Shown: positions 9,493 through 23,546 of the stretch, piece by piece
Layout: every line of letters starts with the position of its first letter
Numbering within the stretch: the first letter of the stretch is position 1
From: Panagrolaimus kolymaensis
Taxonomy: Eukaryota > Nematoda > Chromadorea > Rhabditida > Panagrolaimidae
Length of the DNA stretch: 64,000 nucleotides
Direction: 5' to 3'
Assembly: GCA_028622995.1 (NCBI GenBank)
Contig: JAJQJQ010000023.1
Coordinates: forward strand, 1,054,001 to 1,118,000
Notes under the pieces: model-generated
What the model was told of the DNA's origin: nothing
Database searches by the model: none
Seen by the model: the letters and a program-made list of their open reading frames with translations, nothing else
Translations under genes and position numbers: made by a program

Positions 9493-10474
9493 TAATCAAG
9501 CTTTATTTAATTGCTAAAAGTATGCTTGATATTGGTAAAAAGATAGCTGATCAAGCTTTATTTAATTGTTAAAAAGCATGCTTGATATTGGTAAAAACCA
9601 TTGATCAAGCTTTATTTAGTTGCTAAAAAGCATGCTTGATATTGGTAAAAACCATTGATCAAGCTTTATTTAATTGCTAAAAAGCATGCTTGATATTGGT
9701 AAAAAGATAGCTGATCAAGCTTTATTTAATTGCTAAAAAGCATGCTTGATATTGGTAAAAACCATTGATCAAGCTTTATTTAATTGCTAAAAAGCATGCT
9801 TGATATTGGTAAAAAGATAGCTGATCAAGCTTTATTTAATTGCTAAAAAGCATGCTTGATATTGGTAAAAACCATTGATCAAGCTTTATTTAGTTGCTAA
9901 AAAGCATGCTTGATATTGGTAAAAACCATTGATCAAGCTTTATTTAATTGCTAAAAAGCATGCTTGATATTGGTAAAAAGATAGCTGATCAAGCTTTATT
10001 TAATTGCTAAAAAGCATGCTTGATATTGGTAAAAAGATAGCTGATCAAGCTTTATTTAATTGCTAAAAAGCATGCTTGATATTGGTAAAAACCATTGATC
10101 AAGCTTTATTTAATTGCTAAAAAGCATGCTTGATATTGGTAAAAACCATTGATCAAGCTTTATTTAATTGCTAAAAAGCATGCTTGATATTGGTAAAAAG
10201 ATAGCTGATCAAGCTTTATTTAATTGCTAAAAAGCATGCTTGATATTGGTAAAAAGATAGCTGATCAAGCTTTATTTAAATGCTAAAAAGCATGCTTGAT
10301 ATTGGTAAAAAGATAGCTGATCAAGCTTTATTTAATTGCTAAAAAGCATGCTTGATATTGGTAAAAACCATTGATCAAGCTTTATTTAATTGCTAAAAAG
10401 CATGCTTGATATTGGTAAAAAGATAGCTGATCAAGCTTTATTTAAATGCTAAATAGCATGCTTGATATTGGTAA
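9493..10474. repeat. 18-unit palindromic minisatellite with two alternating linkers
   Basis: There are eighteen head-to-tail units, each with the arms ATCAAGC and GCTTGAT around a ~22-base centre, plus the perfect palindrome AAGCATGCTT, so every unit can fold into a hairpin. Units are 54 or 56 bp depending on the linker after GGTAAAAA: type A ends CCATT, type B ends GATAGCT. The order read on the plus strand is B A A B A B A A B B A A B B B A B, and the last unit ends in AT-rich sequence. Substitutions between units are very few, indicating recent amplification. It lies 285 bp upstream of the Rep/helicase start and so is probably in the 5' part of the element, where it could act as iterons or as a promoter or origin array (inference). 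Confidence 0.93.
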
Positions 10475-10539
10475 AAGAAAAATGAACATTATTTAAAATC
10501 AAAAAGTAATATTATACAACAACAAAAATGAAGAAAAAT

Positions 10540-10735
10540 GCGGCGCGAAAAATAGTTGAAAAAATATTAACAAACAAAGCAATATCTAAATTTTGCGACA
10601 AAGAAAAAAAGATTTTTCCAGAAGGTTCTACTGTATTTTCTTTTGGTTTCGTGCAATCGTGCTATGAGTTTTATTTTTGACAAAGAGATTACGTTAAACT
10701 TTCTAGAAAAATCTTTTTTTTCTATTTCCAAAAAT
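10540..10735. repeat. copy 2 of the duplicated ~190-bp hairpin module
   Basis: It matches 1988-2172 in the same orientation. The inverted-repeat arms lie at about 10610-10627 and 10692-10710, with more mismatches than in copy 1. It lies outside the minisatellite, upstream of the Rep/helicase ORF. It may mark the 5' subterminal region of this element family. Confidence 0.75.
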
Positions 10736-10947
10736 GAGACGTGAAAAATTAGTTGAATAATCTCAAAAAAACATTAAAAAAAATAATTTGCATTTTATTT
10801 TTCCTTCAATTGCATAAAAAAATATAAAAAAATCGATTTTTGACAAATTTCATAGAAATTTGCATATTCTATATATCGCTAATATTTTTAAAAAACATTA
10901 AAAATAATCGAAAACATAATCCTTTAGATAATCTCATCAAAATAGGC

Positions 10948-11022
10948 GAAAAACAGCATCGGGGATTCGAACCAACCATCTCCTTTCTCATTGTCAAAAG
11001 CCCCACTACGCCAAAGAGAAAA
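10948..11022 (-). other. tRNA-like (Pol III box A/B) sequence, tRNA pseudogene or SINE
   Basis: On the minus strand, TGGCGTAGTGG fits box A and GGTTCGAATCC fits box B, at tRNA-like spacing. The T stem pairs poorly and no matching acceptor stem is found, so it is not a working tRNA as far as can be judged by eye. It is more likely a tRNA-derived repeat or decayed gene. The surrounding 10760-11250 holds no other feature. Confidence 0.4.
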
Positions 11023-11250
11023 ATTTTGAGTTAAAATTTGAAAATTTGCATATATCTCGAGATCCATATTGACTTCATATTCCTCCGAAAGTTTTTCTGA
11101 AATCTACGGGTGATTTTACCCCATCCTAGCTAGATAGAAAAATCAAACAATCGGCCGGATCGCTCAATCTGCTAACTACTCCCTTGTTTTTTTCATATTA
11201 TAAAAAATTAAAAAGCATCAACATTCGTGTCTGCTGTTATCCTGTTATTA

Positions 11251-11258
11251 GTTTTATG
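11251..11258. repeat. hAT target-site duplication, left
   Basis: GTTTTATG directly abuts the left terminus CAACCCTGTAAGCC. The same 8 bases follow the right terminus at 15269-15276. Eight-base duplications are diagnostic of the hAT superfamily. Confidence 0.95.
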
Positions 11259-11712
11259 CAACCCTGTAAGCCAACCGTCATTTTCGACGGTTACCACCGT
11301 CTTTTGACGGTTTTGACCGTCAATTTTTTTTTTCCAAAAACTCAAGATTATTGATAAATAAGCTATGGAGATTATTGCTGCTCTATTTTTTATAGTTGAA
11401 ACCTATTTCAGAGCCTGACGGTCTCCACCGTCAACTGACGGTCGCCACCGTCAAGAGACGGTTGAAACCGACGATGCGCATTTTAGTTATGAATTTTTTT
11501 TTAAGGTTTCAAAATGATTTTTAACATTGAAAAAATATTATAAAAGCTAATTTCAAGCAATGATTAACGAGTTTTTTCCAATTCAATTCATTATTAATAT
11601 CAAAAATGCACAAAAAATGTGAAATACATGTAAATTTTTTTTCTGTTTTTGTTTATTATTTTATTTTTATTTTTTTAATGCAAGATTATTTTGAACATAT
11701 AAAAATGAAATA
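11259..11712 (+). repeat. hAT left terminal inverted repeat (454 bp)
   Basis: It matches the reverse complement of 14815-15268 base for base. The first mismatch is at 11713. The outer ~200 bp carry many alternating ACCGTC/GACGGT hexamers, the kind of subterminal motif bound by hAT transposases. Confidence 0.95.
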
Positions 11713-11870
11713 CAAATATATATTATTTTTAGATTATAATATTGTTTTACCATCATTAAAAAACAAAAAATTGTTATTATAAATATGTATGTATGAGAAA
11801 TATTTAAAAAATTTAAGAGTTTGGAGAAAGTTTAACTTAAAAAACCATTAGAAAATAATTATAACAATGT

Positions 11871-14374
11871 TTAAACGTCCATAACTTCAGGTTCTTCTTC
11901 TTCAATTATAACAGGCAAAAAAGGAGCATACTTTTTTTTAAATTTTTCCATATTCTTCATCTTTATCAACATACTCACAGTTTCTGGTGATAAAGATCCA
12001 CGTAACTTCGTCGCGGTCCTTCCCAATAAAGAAAAAACCCTTTCGCTTGCGGCACTGCTTGTGATGCACAGAACTTTTCTAGCTAGGATAGCAATATGAG
12101 GAAATACTTTAGCGTTTGCTTTCCAAAATTCAATTGCGTCGGCATAATTGTAAACAATGCTGTTTGATCTCAAGTCAAGGTAGTTCTCAACCTCAACATC
12201 GGTTGGATAAGTTACAATTGTTTGTCGATGCTGAGTAAAAGGGGAAGGAGGAGCCGCTGCATATGGATCTTCTACCGATTCATCATTGCTAACTTTATGA
12301 ACCCATTTCTTTAAAGTTTCTATGGCCTGTAAAACATTTATTATTCCTATCAAAATTTATTATAATATAGTTTACCGAAGGGATAGAAATTTGTGGAATT
12401 TCAAGAATCTTATCTTTGTTTAGTGGATCGAGCAGCAAACCCAAAATATAGTAGTCAGATTTTGCAAATAATGTTAATTGATAATCAACGACTTTCAAAG
12501 CAGCTTGGGCCATCGCTTTTCGATCAGCATTATCATCTTCAATTTGGTCGACAAAAAATTGTCTTAAACGATAATATTCAATATAGACTTTGTTTATTGT
12601 TGGAGAAGTTTCAGACTAAAATTTTAGTTATATGAAAAATTCAGAATGAACATAGGGAAGTAAGTAAAAGACATACTTGGAAAAGAGTAACTGCGTCTTT
12701 AATCGGTTCTAACAATTCTGTATATGATTTTAAAAGAGGCAAGGTTGAACGATATTCTTGAAGTGCTTCTCGATAAACATATCGACCATTAGCAGAATAG
12801 CTATAAAGTTTAGTATTAATTAAATCCATTTGTTGTTGATTTAATTTGGTTAAGCTTTCTATTGAGCGGAAACGGGACAACCAGCGGGTTTCAGTGAATT
12901 TGAATAAAGAGCCACCAGCTTTTGATATTTTGTTTTTTAACCAAGGTCGAGAGCTAAAATAACAAAAATAAATAAATATTAAATAGCTTTTATGATGGCT
13001 TACTTCACTCCCTTGATTATTTTCATTGACATATCCAATTTTTTTTCAATTAATGTTAATCTTTCACGAGTAGTAACATCTAATTGAAATTCTGCTGGCA
13101 AGTAGTTATTTTTATATGGGCATACGGCCCTTTTGCTGAGTAAGTTCAACAAATGGCAAGTATCATTCAAACGAGTGTATTCATTCAATGCTCTTACGAT
13201 ATTACTTCCCTGATCACTCGTAATTACAATATTATTCTTTAAAAGTTCCAAAGTAATGCCATGTTTTTCTAAAGTCTGAGTTAAGTCATCCAAGACTTCA
13301 TGACTTTCTGTGGTTTCGGCAGAAAATTCATGAAAATCCAAAATCCAATTTTCAATTTGCCTACAATTCAAAAATCAATAATTTATGTTAAAGAATAAAA
13401 GAAGAATATTTACCAATCTTCTGTAGTAAAATGGATTGTAACTACAAAATACTGAGAACCTTTGGTACCGAAGTCAAGCGTCAATGCAGCTCCAAATTTT
13501 TTAACATGATCAAGGATATGCTTTGAAAATTGGGGTTCCATTGTTTTGACAAAAGCTTTGCAATAATTTTTAACAGTTTGCCTGGAAGGAATAAAGCCCA
13601 AAATTGATGGATCGTTAGCAGGGATCACTTTGTTACGTGCACAAGAAATACCATAATCAAAACTGCAAAAAAAAATTTAAAATTTTAGTAAAATATTGGA
13701 TTGTTTACCCTTCGCGATATATGCTTTCCATCAAGTTTTTAAGCCCATTATGTTCAACTGTGGAAAATGGGACAACGTCAGTTGCAACCATAAAAGATAA
13801 TAACTCTGTTAGTTTTAACTTTAAATGAGCTGGCGGTTCAACATCTTCTTGATTTTGATTTTGGTGTACATTTTTTTCATGCGAGCTTTAAAAAATTTGT
13901 TATAAAAATTTAAGCTATAGTTCATTTTTCACCCACTTTTTTTTAATACATATTCATTTTATGAGTTTAGATTAATAAATGCCAAATTATAAAAAAGTTT
14001 AATCTAATTTTTATATGTAGAGCCTTTTAAAAAAAACGTAAAAAAATAAATAACAATAAGACAGTAATGAACTCAAAAAAAAGTATTAAAAAAAGTTGGC
14101 GCTAAAACGATTGAACCAAGCCCTTTTTAATGTATGCGACTTACTATAAAGTTTGACGACTGGTAATAGTTGCGGCAAAAATATACTTGCATTTAACACA
14201 CGTTACCGCGGCTTCTTCCTTTGTTTCCTTATAAACAATTTTTTGACATCCAGCATATATTTTTTCTCCGAGTTCAAGGATTCCATTACGAAGCGCTTGC
14301 AAAATTTCATTTCTATCGATCGATGTAAGTTTACCTTCGTAAACTTTATTTCGGCTCCCAGGAGTAAGGCTCAT
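11871..14374 (-). CDS. hAT transposase, seven exons
   Basis: Exons on the minus strand: 14145-14374, 13709-13885, 13414-13662, 13004-13360, 12677-12953, 12376-12615 and 11871-12326. Together they encode 661 residues with no stops or frame breaks. The start ATG has an A-rich context. A BED-type zinc finger is formed across the first intron (Cys59, Cys62, His79, His84, spacing C-x2-C and H-x4-H). The RNase-H-like catalytic triad is likely Asp199 (LTLD), Asp268 (ITSDQGSN) and Glu605 (SAASERVF). The C-terminal hAT dimerisation region is clear (SERVFSLLGR followed by KLRGSLSPETV). The protein would bind the subterminal repeats in the nucleus and cut and paste the element. All intron borders are GT-AG. 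Confidence 0.93.
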
Positions 14375-14814
14375 TTTAGTTTACCACAATTTTAAAGCAA
14401 AATTCATTTACCAAGAATTACTAAATATAAAAAATCAAAAAATGGCTTTTTTGGCTTTTATAAACAATCGTTATATGCTATTTCGAACAAAATTTATAAA
14501 AAGTCATGCTGTCATATGTCGATGCCCTTTTCGAAGGTTGTTTACAACTTTTAAGAAATTTTATCTTATGTTGATTTTCATTCTAGAAAGAAAAATATCG
14601 AAAAATATTTGGTGTTTTATTTTGTCGGCGACTTTTCTTTTGCACAAAAAAAGGATGTGGATAAACATTTTTGTTTTTCGTCTTATTTATTATTTTCCTT
14701 GAAAACTTTTTAAAAGAAAAAAAAACCTTTTAAAGATCCTTCGACATTTTGATGATATTTATATAGAAGTAAACATGTGGCATAAGGAAAGTGGCGTAAT
14801 TTTTCGGTCGTTTA
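14375..14814. other. hAT 5' region upstream of transposase
   Basis: This is AT-rich sequence between the transposase start and the right inverted repeat, with no convincing ORF. It presumably contains the transposase promoter, although no specific motif stands out. Confidence 0.5.
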
Positions 14815-15268
14815 TATTTCATTTTTATATGTTCAAAATAATCTTGCATTAAAAAAATAAAAATAAAATAATAAACAAAAACAGAAAAAAAATTTACATG
14901 TATTTCACATTTTTTGTGCATTTTTGATATTAATAATGAATTGAATTGGAAAAAACTCGTTAATCATTGCTTGAAATTAGCTTTTATAATATTTTTTCAA
15001 TGTTAAAAATCATTTTGAAACCTTAAAAAAAAATTCATAACTAAAATGCGCATCGTCGGTTTCAACCGTCTCTTGACGGTGGCGACCGTCAGTTGACGGT
15101 GGAGACCGTCAGGCTCTGAAATAGGTTTCAACTATAAAAAATAGAGCAGCAATAATCTCCATAGCTTATTTATCAATAATCTTGAGTTTTTGGAAAAAAA
15201 AAATTGACGGTCAAAACCGTCAAAAGACGGTGGTAACCGTCGAAAATGACGGTTGGCTTACAGGGTTG
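14815..15268 (-). repeat. hAT right terminal inverted repeat (454 bp)
   Basis: It is the exact reverse complement of 11259-11712 and ends GGCTTACAGGGTTG, followed by the GTTTTATG duplication at 15269-15276. Confidence 0.95.
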
Positions 15269-15276
15269 GTTTTATG

Positions 15277-17090
15277 TTTAACAAACTTTATAAGTATGTA
15301 AAGAGAATCATAAAGTTATCCAGGAATAAAAACAAAATGTTAATAAGAAAGTTATAAAACCCAAAATCTCCTTGATTTTGACAAAGCAATCAAGTTAGTT
15401 ATAATGGAACTTTGATAAGTCTCCAAAGCTTGAAAAATAACTAACAAAAGTAACATAAGCAATGAAATCTTCTGAATTAGCAAAGTTAGTTATCGTACAA
15501 ACAAAATTGTTTTCTATTTTCAAAAGAACAACAACCATTGTTAAAACTTGCTGGATTTGCAAATTATGTGATGCTACCATATTTTTAAACCGTTTAAGTG
15601 TGGATTCAATCAATCATTCATCCTACAATTTTTAATTATTTGAAAGCTTACAAGTGAAAACTTATGTCATAATCCCTTTTTTTATTGCCATTTTTTGTCG
15701 TTTTAATCCATATCAAACATATTTAATGATGAATTTGTAAAAAGATGAGAAAAAATAAATCAAACCGAAAGATGCTAACTAAAAAGCCAATGAAGTTTGT
15801 GATTTTGTAAAAGCATCTCTTCAAAAAGTATTGAAGCCAACCTCAAGCAAATACTTGGCTCACGTTAGATGATCCATGATACTTTTTGACAACTTTTGAG
15901 CATATAATAAACTGGTCAAGCATCATTGATTTAGTCAGACCTTATTTTGAAAATTTCGATGACAAGTTAGTTTAATAAATTTTTGATGACAATTATATCC
16001 AACACTTTGAACATAAATCAAAAACTCATCAGTTCTCGTTACTACGTAAACAAAATTTTCTCCAAGTTATAACTAAAGCTTCTTTCCATCATCATCTCCA
16101 GAATACTTCCAAGGAGTATATATAATTCATGGAGTTTTCAGTAAGCATATGTTTGGAAGTTTGCTTAATCAAACATAGTAAAAAAGGAGGCGGCTTTGAT
16201 AGTTGTGAATAAACAATGTTTTAGATTTCCTTTTTGTTTGTGATAAGTATGTATTATTTTTAAAAGGTTTATAAACAAAAATTAAGTTTATAGCTAAAAA
16301 AGACTTTGCAAAAAAGCAACAAAAAATGAAGAATGTTTTCAAGGATGAAATGATGATTGATTTTTTCTGCATTTTTGAGTGATAAAACTAACTCGATTTA
16401 GAAATGCTTTATCAAACAACTTTCAAAAGTTAAAATATTGCTAAGCTTTGAACAAAAAAAAACTATTTCCATATCCAAAAAGGATATACTTGCTTGCCTA
16501 ATTTCTTGGATGTTATCATCATGACTAATTCTTCCATTCATTCTCTCTTTCTAATGACAAACATGCTTGCTTGCTATCTATCAAAATTTGTAATTTTTAC
16601 GTATCAAAAAATGTTAAATCATGGTGTTATTAACCCACAGCAGCTTTTTTTTTATCTTTCTCATCCAACAACAAAAATGAAAGAAGTCATCAACGTGTTT
16701 TTATTTTTTGTCTTCCATCCATCTTTTTTTATTTCTTCATTTTGGTGTTAAAAATAGCCGAGAACATTCGAACGTTTGAATGCATACGAAGCATAAGGGT
16801 ATCTTACAACGAAAGTGCTTGCTCTCTCTCTCTTTTTTCTCTCTCACAGTTTTACACGCTCGCAGCCAGCATTGCTTTTTTTTCTTCAATGCTGAATTTC
16901 TTTCTTCTTTCAATTGTCATCCTTTTTTTCAACTTGCTTTCCTTCATTTTTTTCTGCCATTTTTTAAACCTTCCTTCAATCATCCAATTTTTTACGCGTA
17001 TTTCGTTTAATTTTTTATGCTAAATAATCCTTCATTTATTAACCCATGTTCCTTTTTAGTATTTGCTTTGTGTAAACAACAACTCAAAAT
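15277..17090. other. intergenic region upstream of cdc-48
   Basis: No convincing gene is seen. Small open frames here are low in coding character. From about 16740 the sequence becomes pyrimidine-rich (CTCTCTCTCT stretch near 16820-16850), which is probably the cdc-48 promoter region. The coding start is preceded by an A-rich leader (AACAACTCAAAAT). Confidence 0.5.
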
Positions 17091-20461
<3,371 letters not shown>

Positions 20462-20512
20462 TTTTATATTTTATTTAATCTTGTGTTTTTTCTTATTTAT
20501 TTTCCATGTTCG

Positions 20513-20518
20513 AATAAA
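20513..20518 (+). terminator. cdc-48 poly(A) signal
   Basis: A canonical AATAAA lies 52 bases after the cdc-48 stop codon, in a T-rich 3' region. Confidence 0.7.
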
Positions 20519-20950
20519 ACTGTAATATAAAATTTTTTCACTTTGTGTCTTTGTTTTGAAGCATATTCGAGTGTTTGCTTTTGCAACCATTCATACGGAG
20601 CGGAATCAAGGAAAAGTTGAAGCGTTTTTTCGTTCAGTTATCACATCAGCTCATCATGAGAGTGAGGATTTGGAAAATTGTATGAGAAACTATTGATGCT
20701 ATTAGGGCTTCAATAACACCATGAATGCATTCATATATTTGCATCATTGATTTATTTACCCGTTGTTCGATAAAGGTGGTGAAGCCTCATTGTTAGCACC
20801 TAAATTACTACCAAATAACAATTTCTTTATTTTTTGTCGCTAACAATGTTTTTTTGCGAGGACAATATTTTATGATGATAAAGAATTATGATTCCACAAA
20901 ATTATTATTTTATTATTTCCACAAATTATGTATTTACAAAATAAAGAAAA
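20519..20950. other. convergent intergenic region
   Basis: Apart from 3' ends of cdc-48 (+) and the secreted Cys-rich gene (-), no gene is seen. It is A/T-rich with no clear repeats. Confidence 0.5.
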
Positions 20951-23546
20951 TTATTTTTTAACGAATCCATTAAGAATCCTCATTCGACGTTTTTCGCATA
21001 AAGTTTGTTCTTCTTTAAGCTGTTGAACAATTTCATTGTATTTTCTGCTTTCTTGGCTGCTATTATTTGAAACACATTCAGCATTTTGTGGGCAACAATT
21101 TCGAATATTTTTACAATGATTTCGAAGTTGATAAACTCGAGCATAACATTTTTCTGCATTTTCCAATGATCGACCTTCGGGAATTTCTTTATGAGTGAAA
21201 AGTTCAGAAATAAGTGAAATGAGTCGAATTTGTTGACATTCAGTAAATTTAATGGAATTAATGGTTGGAAGTTCAGCGGTTCGAGTGCAATTTTCATTTT
21301 GACCTGCTACAATGGTTTCCAACATTCCTAATTGTCTTTGAGATTCGGGATCAACGGATTCCATGCAACGCTTTTTAACTTTTTGATCAGTAACTTTTGA
21401 GTTTGAAAGAAATTCAGATCGAAGGGATTCCTTTTCAATTCCATAAAGGGCTTCTTCAGGTTGATATCTTCCATCACAAAGAGCAAATTGCTTTTCAGCC
21501 ACTGCTTCACATTCCATATAATTTTCACAATAAAGTTGTGAAAGGGTTTCCTTTTCAGCTTTTTCCATTTGTTTTGGAACTCCGAAAATCAATGGAGCAG
21601 CATGAATTCGAGATCTTGGTTGCAAACTTGCTGGCAAAGTTGTGGGTTCAGGAGTTGGAAATGGTTTAGAAATTTTCTTTTGTGGGCCTTTAGCTGGCTT
21701 TGGTGGTGCAGTTTCTTCTTCAGCAATTGTGGGAGCTGGAGTTGTTGAAGGTGATGCTACAGCTTCTTCTTCATGACTGCCTCTTATTCGACCTTGAGCC
21801 AACAATTGTCTCATCTTTGATGATTCTGCTTTCCATAGAGCAATTTGGGAAATTTGGGGAGATCCTAAAGCAGATGGAGTTGTTGTTGCTGCTGCTACAG
21901 TAGTAGTTACTGGAGGTTGTGGTGCGGGAGTTGATGACACTGGTGGAGGTGTTGCTTCATGGCTGCCTCGAATTCGTCCTTGAGCTAATAATTGTCTCAT
22001 TTTTGATGCTTCCGCTTTCCATTTAGCGATTTGAGAAAGTTGAGGAGATTCTGAACTGGTTGGAGTAATAGTAGCTGGCTCTTCACCTTTAATTTTCCCT
22101 TGAGCTTTGAGTTTCTCCATTTTTTCTGCCGCTGCTTTCCATTGATCAATTTGGGAATTTTGTGCTAATCCTGATGCAATGGCAGCCGCCGATGTCAAAT
22201 CTTCATCACTTTCATCAATTTTTCCTTGGGCTTTTAATTGATCCATTCGCTTTGATGCTGCTTTCCATTGTGCTATTTGAGAAATGGAATATGATGATCC
22301 AACTTTTTTCTTATTTGCTTCACTATTTCGAATTTCTTGAACTCTTTCATAAATGGATTTAGTCGTTGTTGGTGGACCTTTTGACGTCGTTGTGGTTGAA
22401 GCTTCTGTTGTTGAAGCCGCAGCCTTGGATGTGGTTGCGAAATTAGGGAATAAAAGTCTTGCTAAATCATTCAAAACTTTATCAGCTGGTGGTAAAGTTG
22501 GAAGAGTTCCAAATGTTGCTGGAGGAGCAGCGGTGGTTGACGCTTCTGTTGTTGGTGGTGTAATAGTTGTGGATGGTGGTGGAGCACGTCGAGCATCAGC
22601 GGAAAGATAATGTTTGAAGGTTTCAGGTTTAGTATCAAATTTCTTATATCCAATGCAATTATCAAGTTGTTGAGCGAGCTTTTCCTCCTTCCCAAAAACA
22701 TTATTTTCAAGTTCAGCTTTAGTATGGCAACTAAAAAAGAATGGAAATAATATTATTAGAATGCATGCAAAATGGATAATCATAAACTCGTCTCAAAAAT
22801 CCTTTAACTTTAGTAGTAAGTTCGTGGGCTTTTTATTTTTCCAAACCGATGAAGACGACTTTTTCTAAATAAGTTTTATAAGTCTAAACTTACTGATTAA
22901 ATTGTGGACAACAATCCTTCACCAAATTGCATCGTTCCATTTGGCTTTCATAAGTATTTCGACATTCTCCACCATTTTCAGCTCCATTAATAGCAAAATT
23001 ATCCAATCCAACTTCTTGTTGAATGGCTTTACAAACGAGGGTTTGAGATTGATCAAGATTAAATGCTTGAGGATCAGTGCTTTTTGCGCATTCAAAAGTA
23101 TCATGTTCAACCAATTGATATATGGGTTGAATTTCAGTTTCAATACTTTGAATTAATTGTTTTTCACATTTTTCTGCTCTTGTACCTGGTTTGATTCGAA
23201 GTGAATCAGTTTGGGCCATAATCATTTTACTAAATCCACCTGCGCATCGTTCAAATTGTTGGCGAGCACTTTTTCGACATGATGCATATTTTTCACAATA
23301 TTTCTGAAAGTTGTGTTTGAAGAATTAAAATGGGGTTAATATTCGGCTAATGAGCTTGACTTTTAAAATGCAAAACAAGCTATACTTTCCACATCACAAT
23401 CATCCTCAAAATCTCGGGTTCTCAACCTCAACAACACATACCTGAATATCTCGAGCATCTTCTTCATCCAAAATATCTCTAGCATAAATTATTGTTATTA
23501 ATGAAATTAAAATAAGAGAAAGTATTGAAATAAAAAGCGACCGCAT
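20951..23546 (-). CDS. secreted Cys-rich protein with duplicated end domains and WKA repeats
   Basis: Exons on the minus strand: 23442-23546, 22894-23303 and 20951-22730, encoding 764 residues. Exon 1 gives a signal peptide (MRSLFISILSLILISLITII, cleavage near Ala22). A Cys-rich domain (~36-190) starts YCEKYASC and contains KDCCPQF. A second, clearly homologous one (~571-764) starts YCENYMEC and contains RNCCPQN. Between them lie Thr/Pro-rich, probably O-glycosylated linkers and four ~25-residue repeats (SQIxxWKAxxxKMxxLxAQGxI) at ~321-492. The family resembles worm secreted Cys-rich domains such as DUF19, but I cannot name it. The 610-residue open frame that starts at 22783 includes intron 2 read as a false signal peptide: the acceptor at 22731 joins exon 2 in frame and restores the CCPQFNHC motif. 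A cuticle or extracellular-matrix role is inference. Confidence 0.85.

Larger units (their letters stand above)
2180..10745 (-). mobile_element. Helitron-like rolling-circle transposon (ends unresolved)
   Basis: The element is defined by a Rep (HUH) plus PIF1-type helicase coding region on the minus strand (2349-9208), an 18-unit palindromic tandem array just upstream of its start (9493-10474), and flanking copies of a ~190-bp module in direct orientation (1988-2172 and 10540-10735). Helitrons move by rolling-circle replication, have no target duplication and usually no terminal inverted repeats, so the outer limits cannot be set from one copy. The limits given are the inner edge of the left module and the outer edge of the right one. 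The 252-residue ORF at 1128-1886 may also belong to it. The helicase carries a frameshift, so this copy is probably not autonomous. Confidence 0.75.
11259..15268 (-). mobile_element. complete autonomous hAT DNA transposon
   Basis: This 4,010-bp element is bounded by CAACCCTGTAAGCC and its complement and flanked by the 8-bp duplication GTTTTATG. Its terminal inverted repeats are 454 bp each and identical by eye over their whole length, including homopolymer runs. Inside lies an apparently intact seven-exon transposase on the minus strand (11871-14374). Identical termini, an unmutated duplication and an open transposase all point to recent insertion. hAT inverted repeats are usually only tens of bases, so 454 bp is unusual. 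Confidence 0.96.

Noticed and set aside
9493..10474. CRISPR-like array
   Set aside because: Units abut with only two recurring linkers rather than unique spacers, and the host is a eukaryote. It is a minisatellite.
10840..11034. 64-residue plus-strand ORF
   Set aside because: Its most protein-like part is the antisense reading of the tRNA-like sequence at 10948-11022.
20951..22783. 610-residue ORF starting MIIHFACIL with its own signal peptide
   Set aside because: The hydrophobic start is intron sequence ending TTTTTTAG. Splicing at 22731 joins the upstream exon in frame and completes a Cys motif, and the three exons sum to an exact codon multiple.
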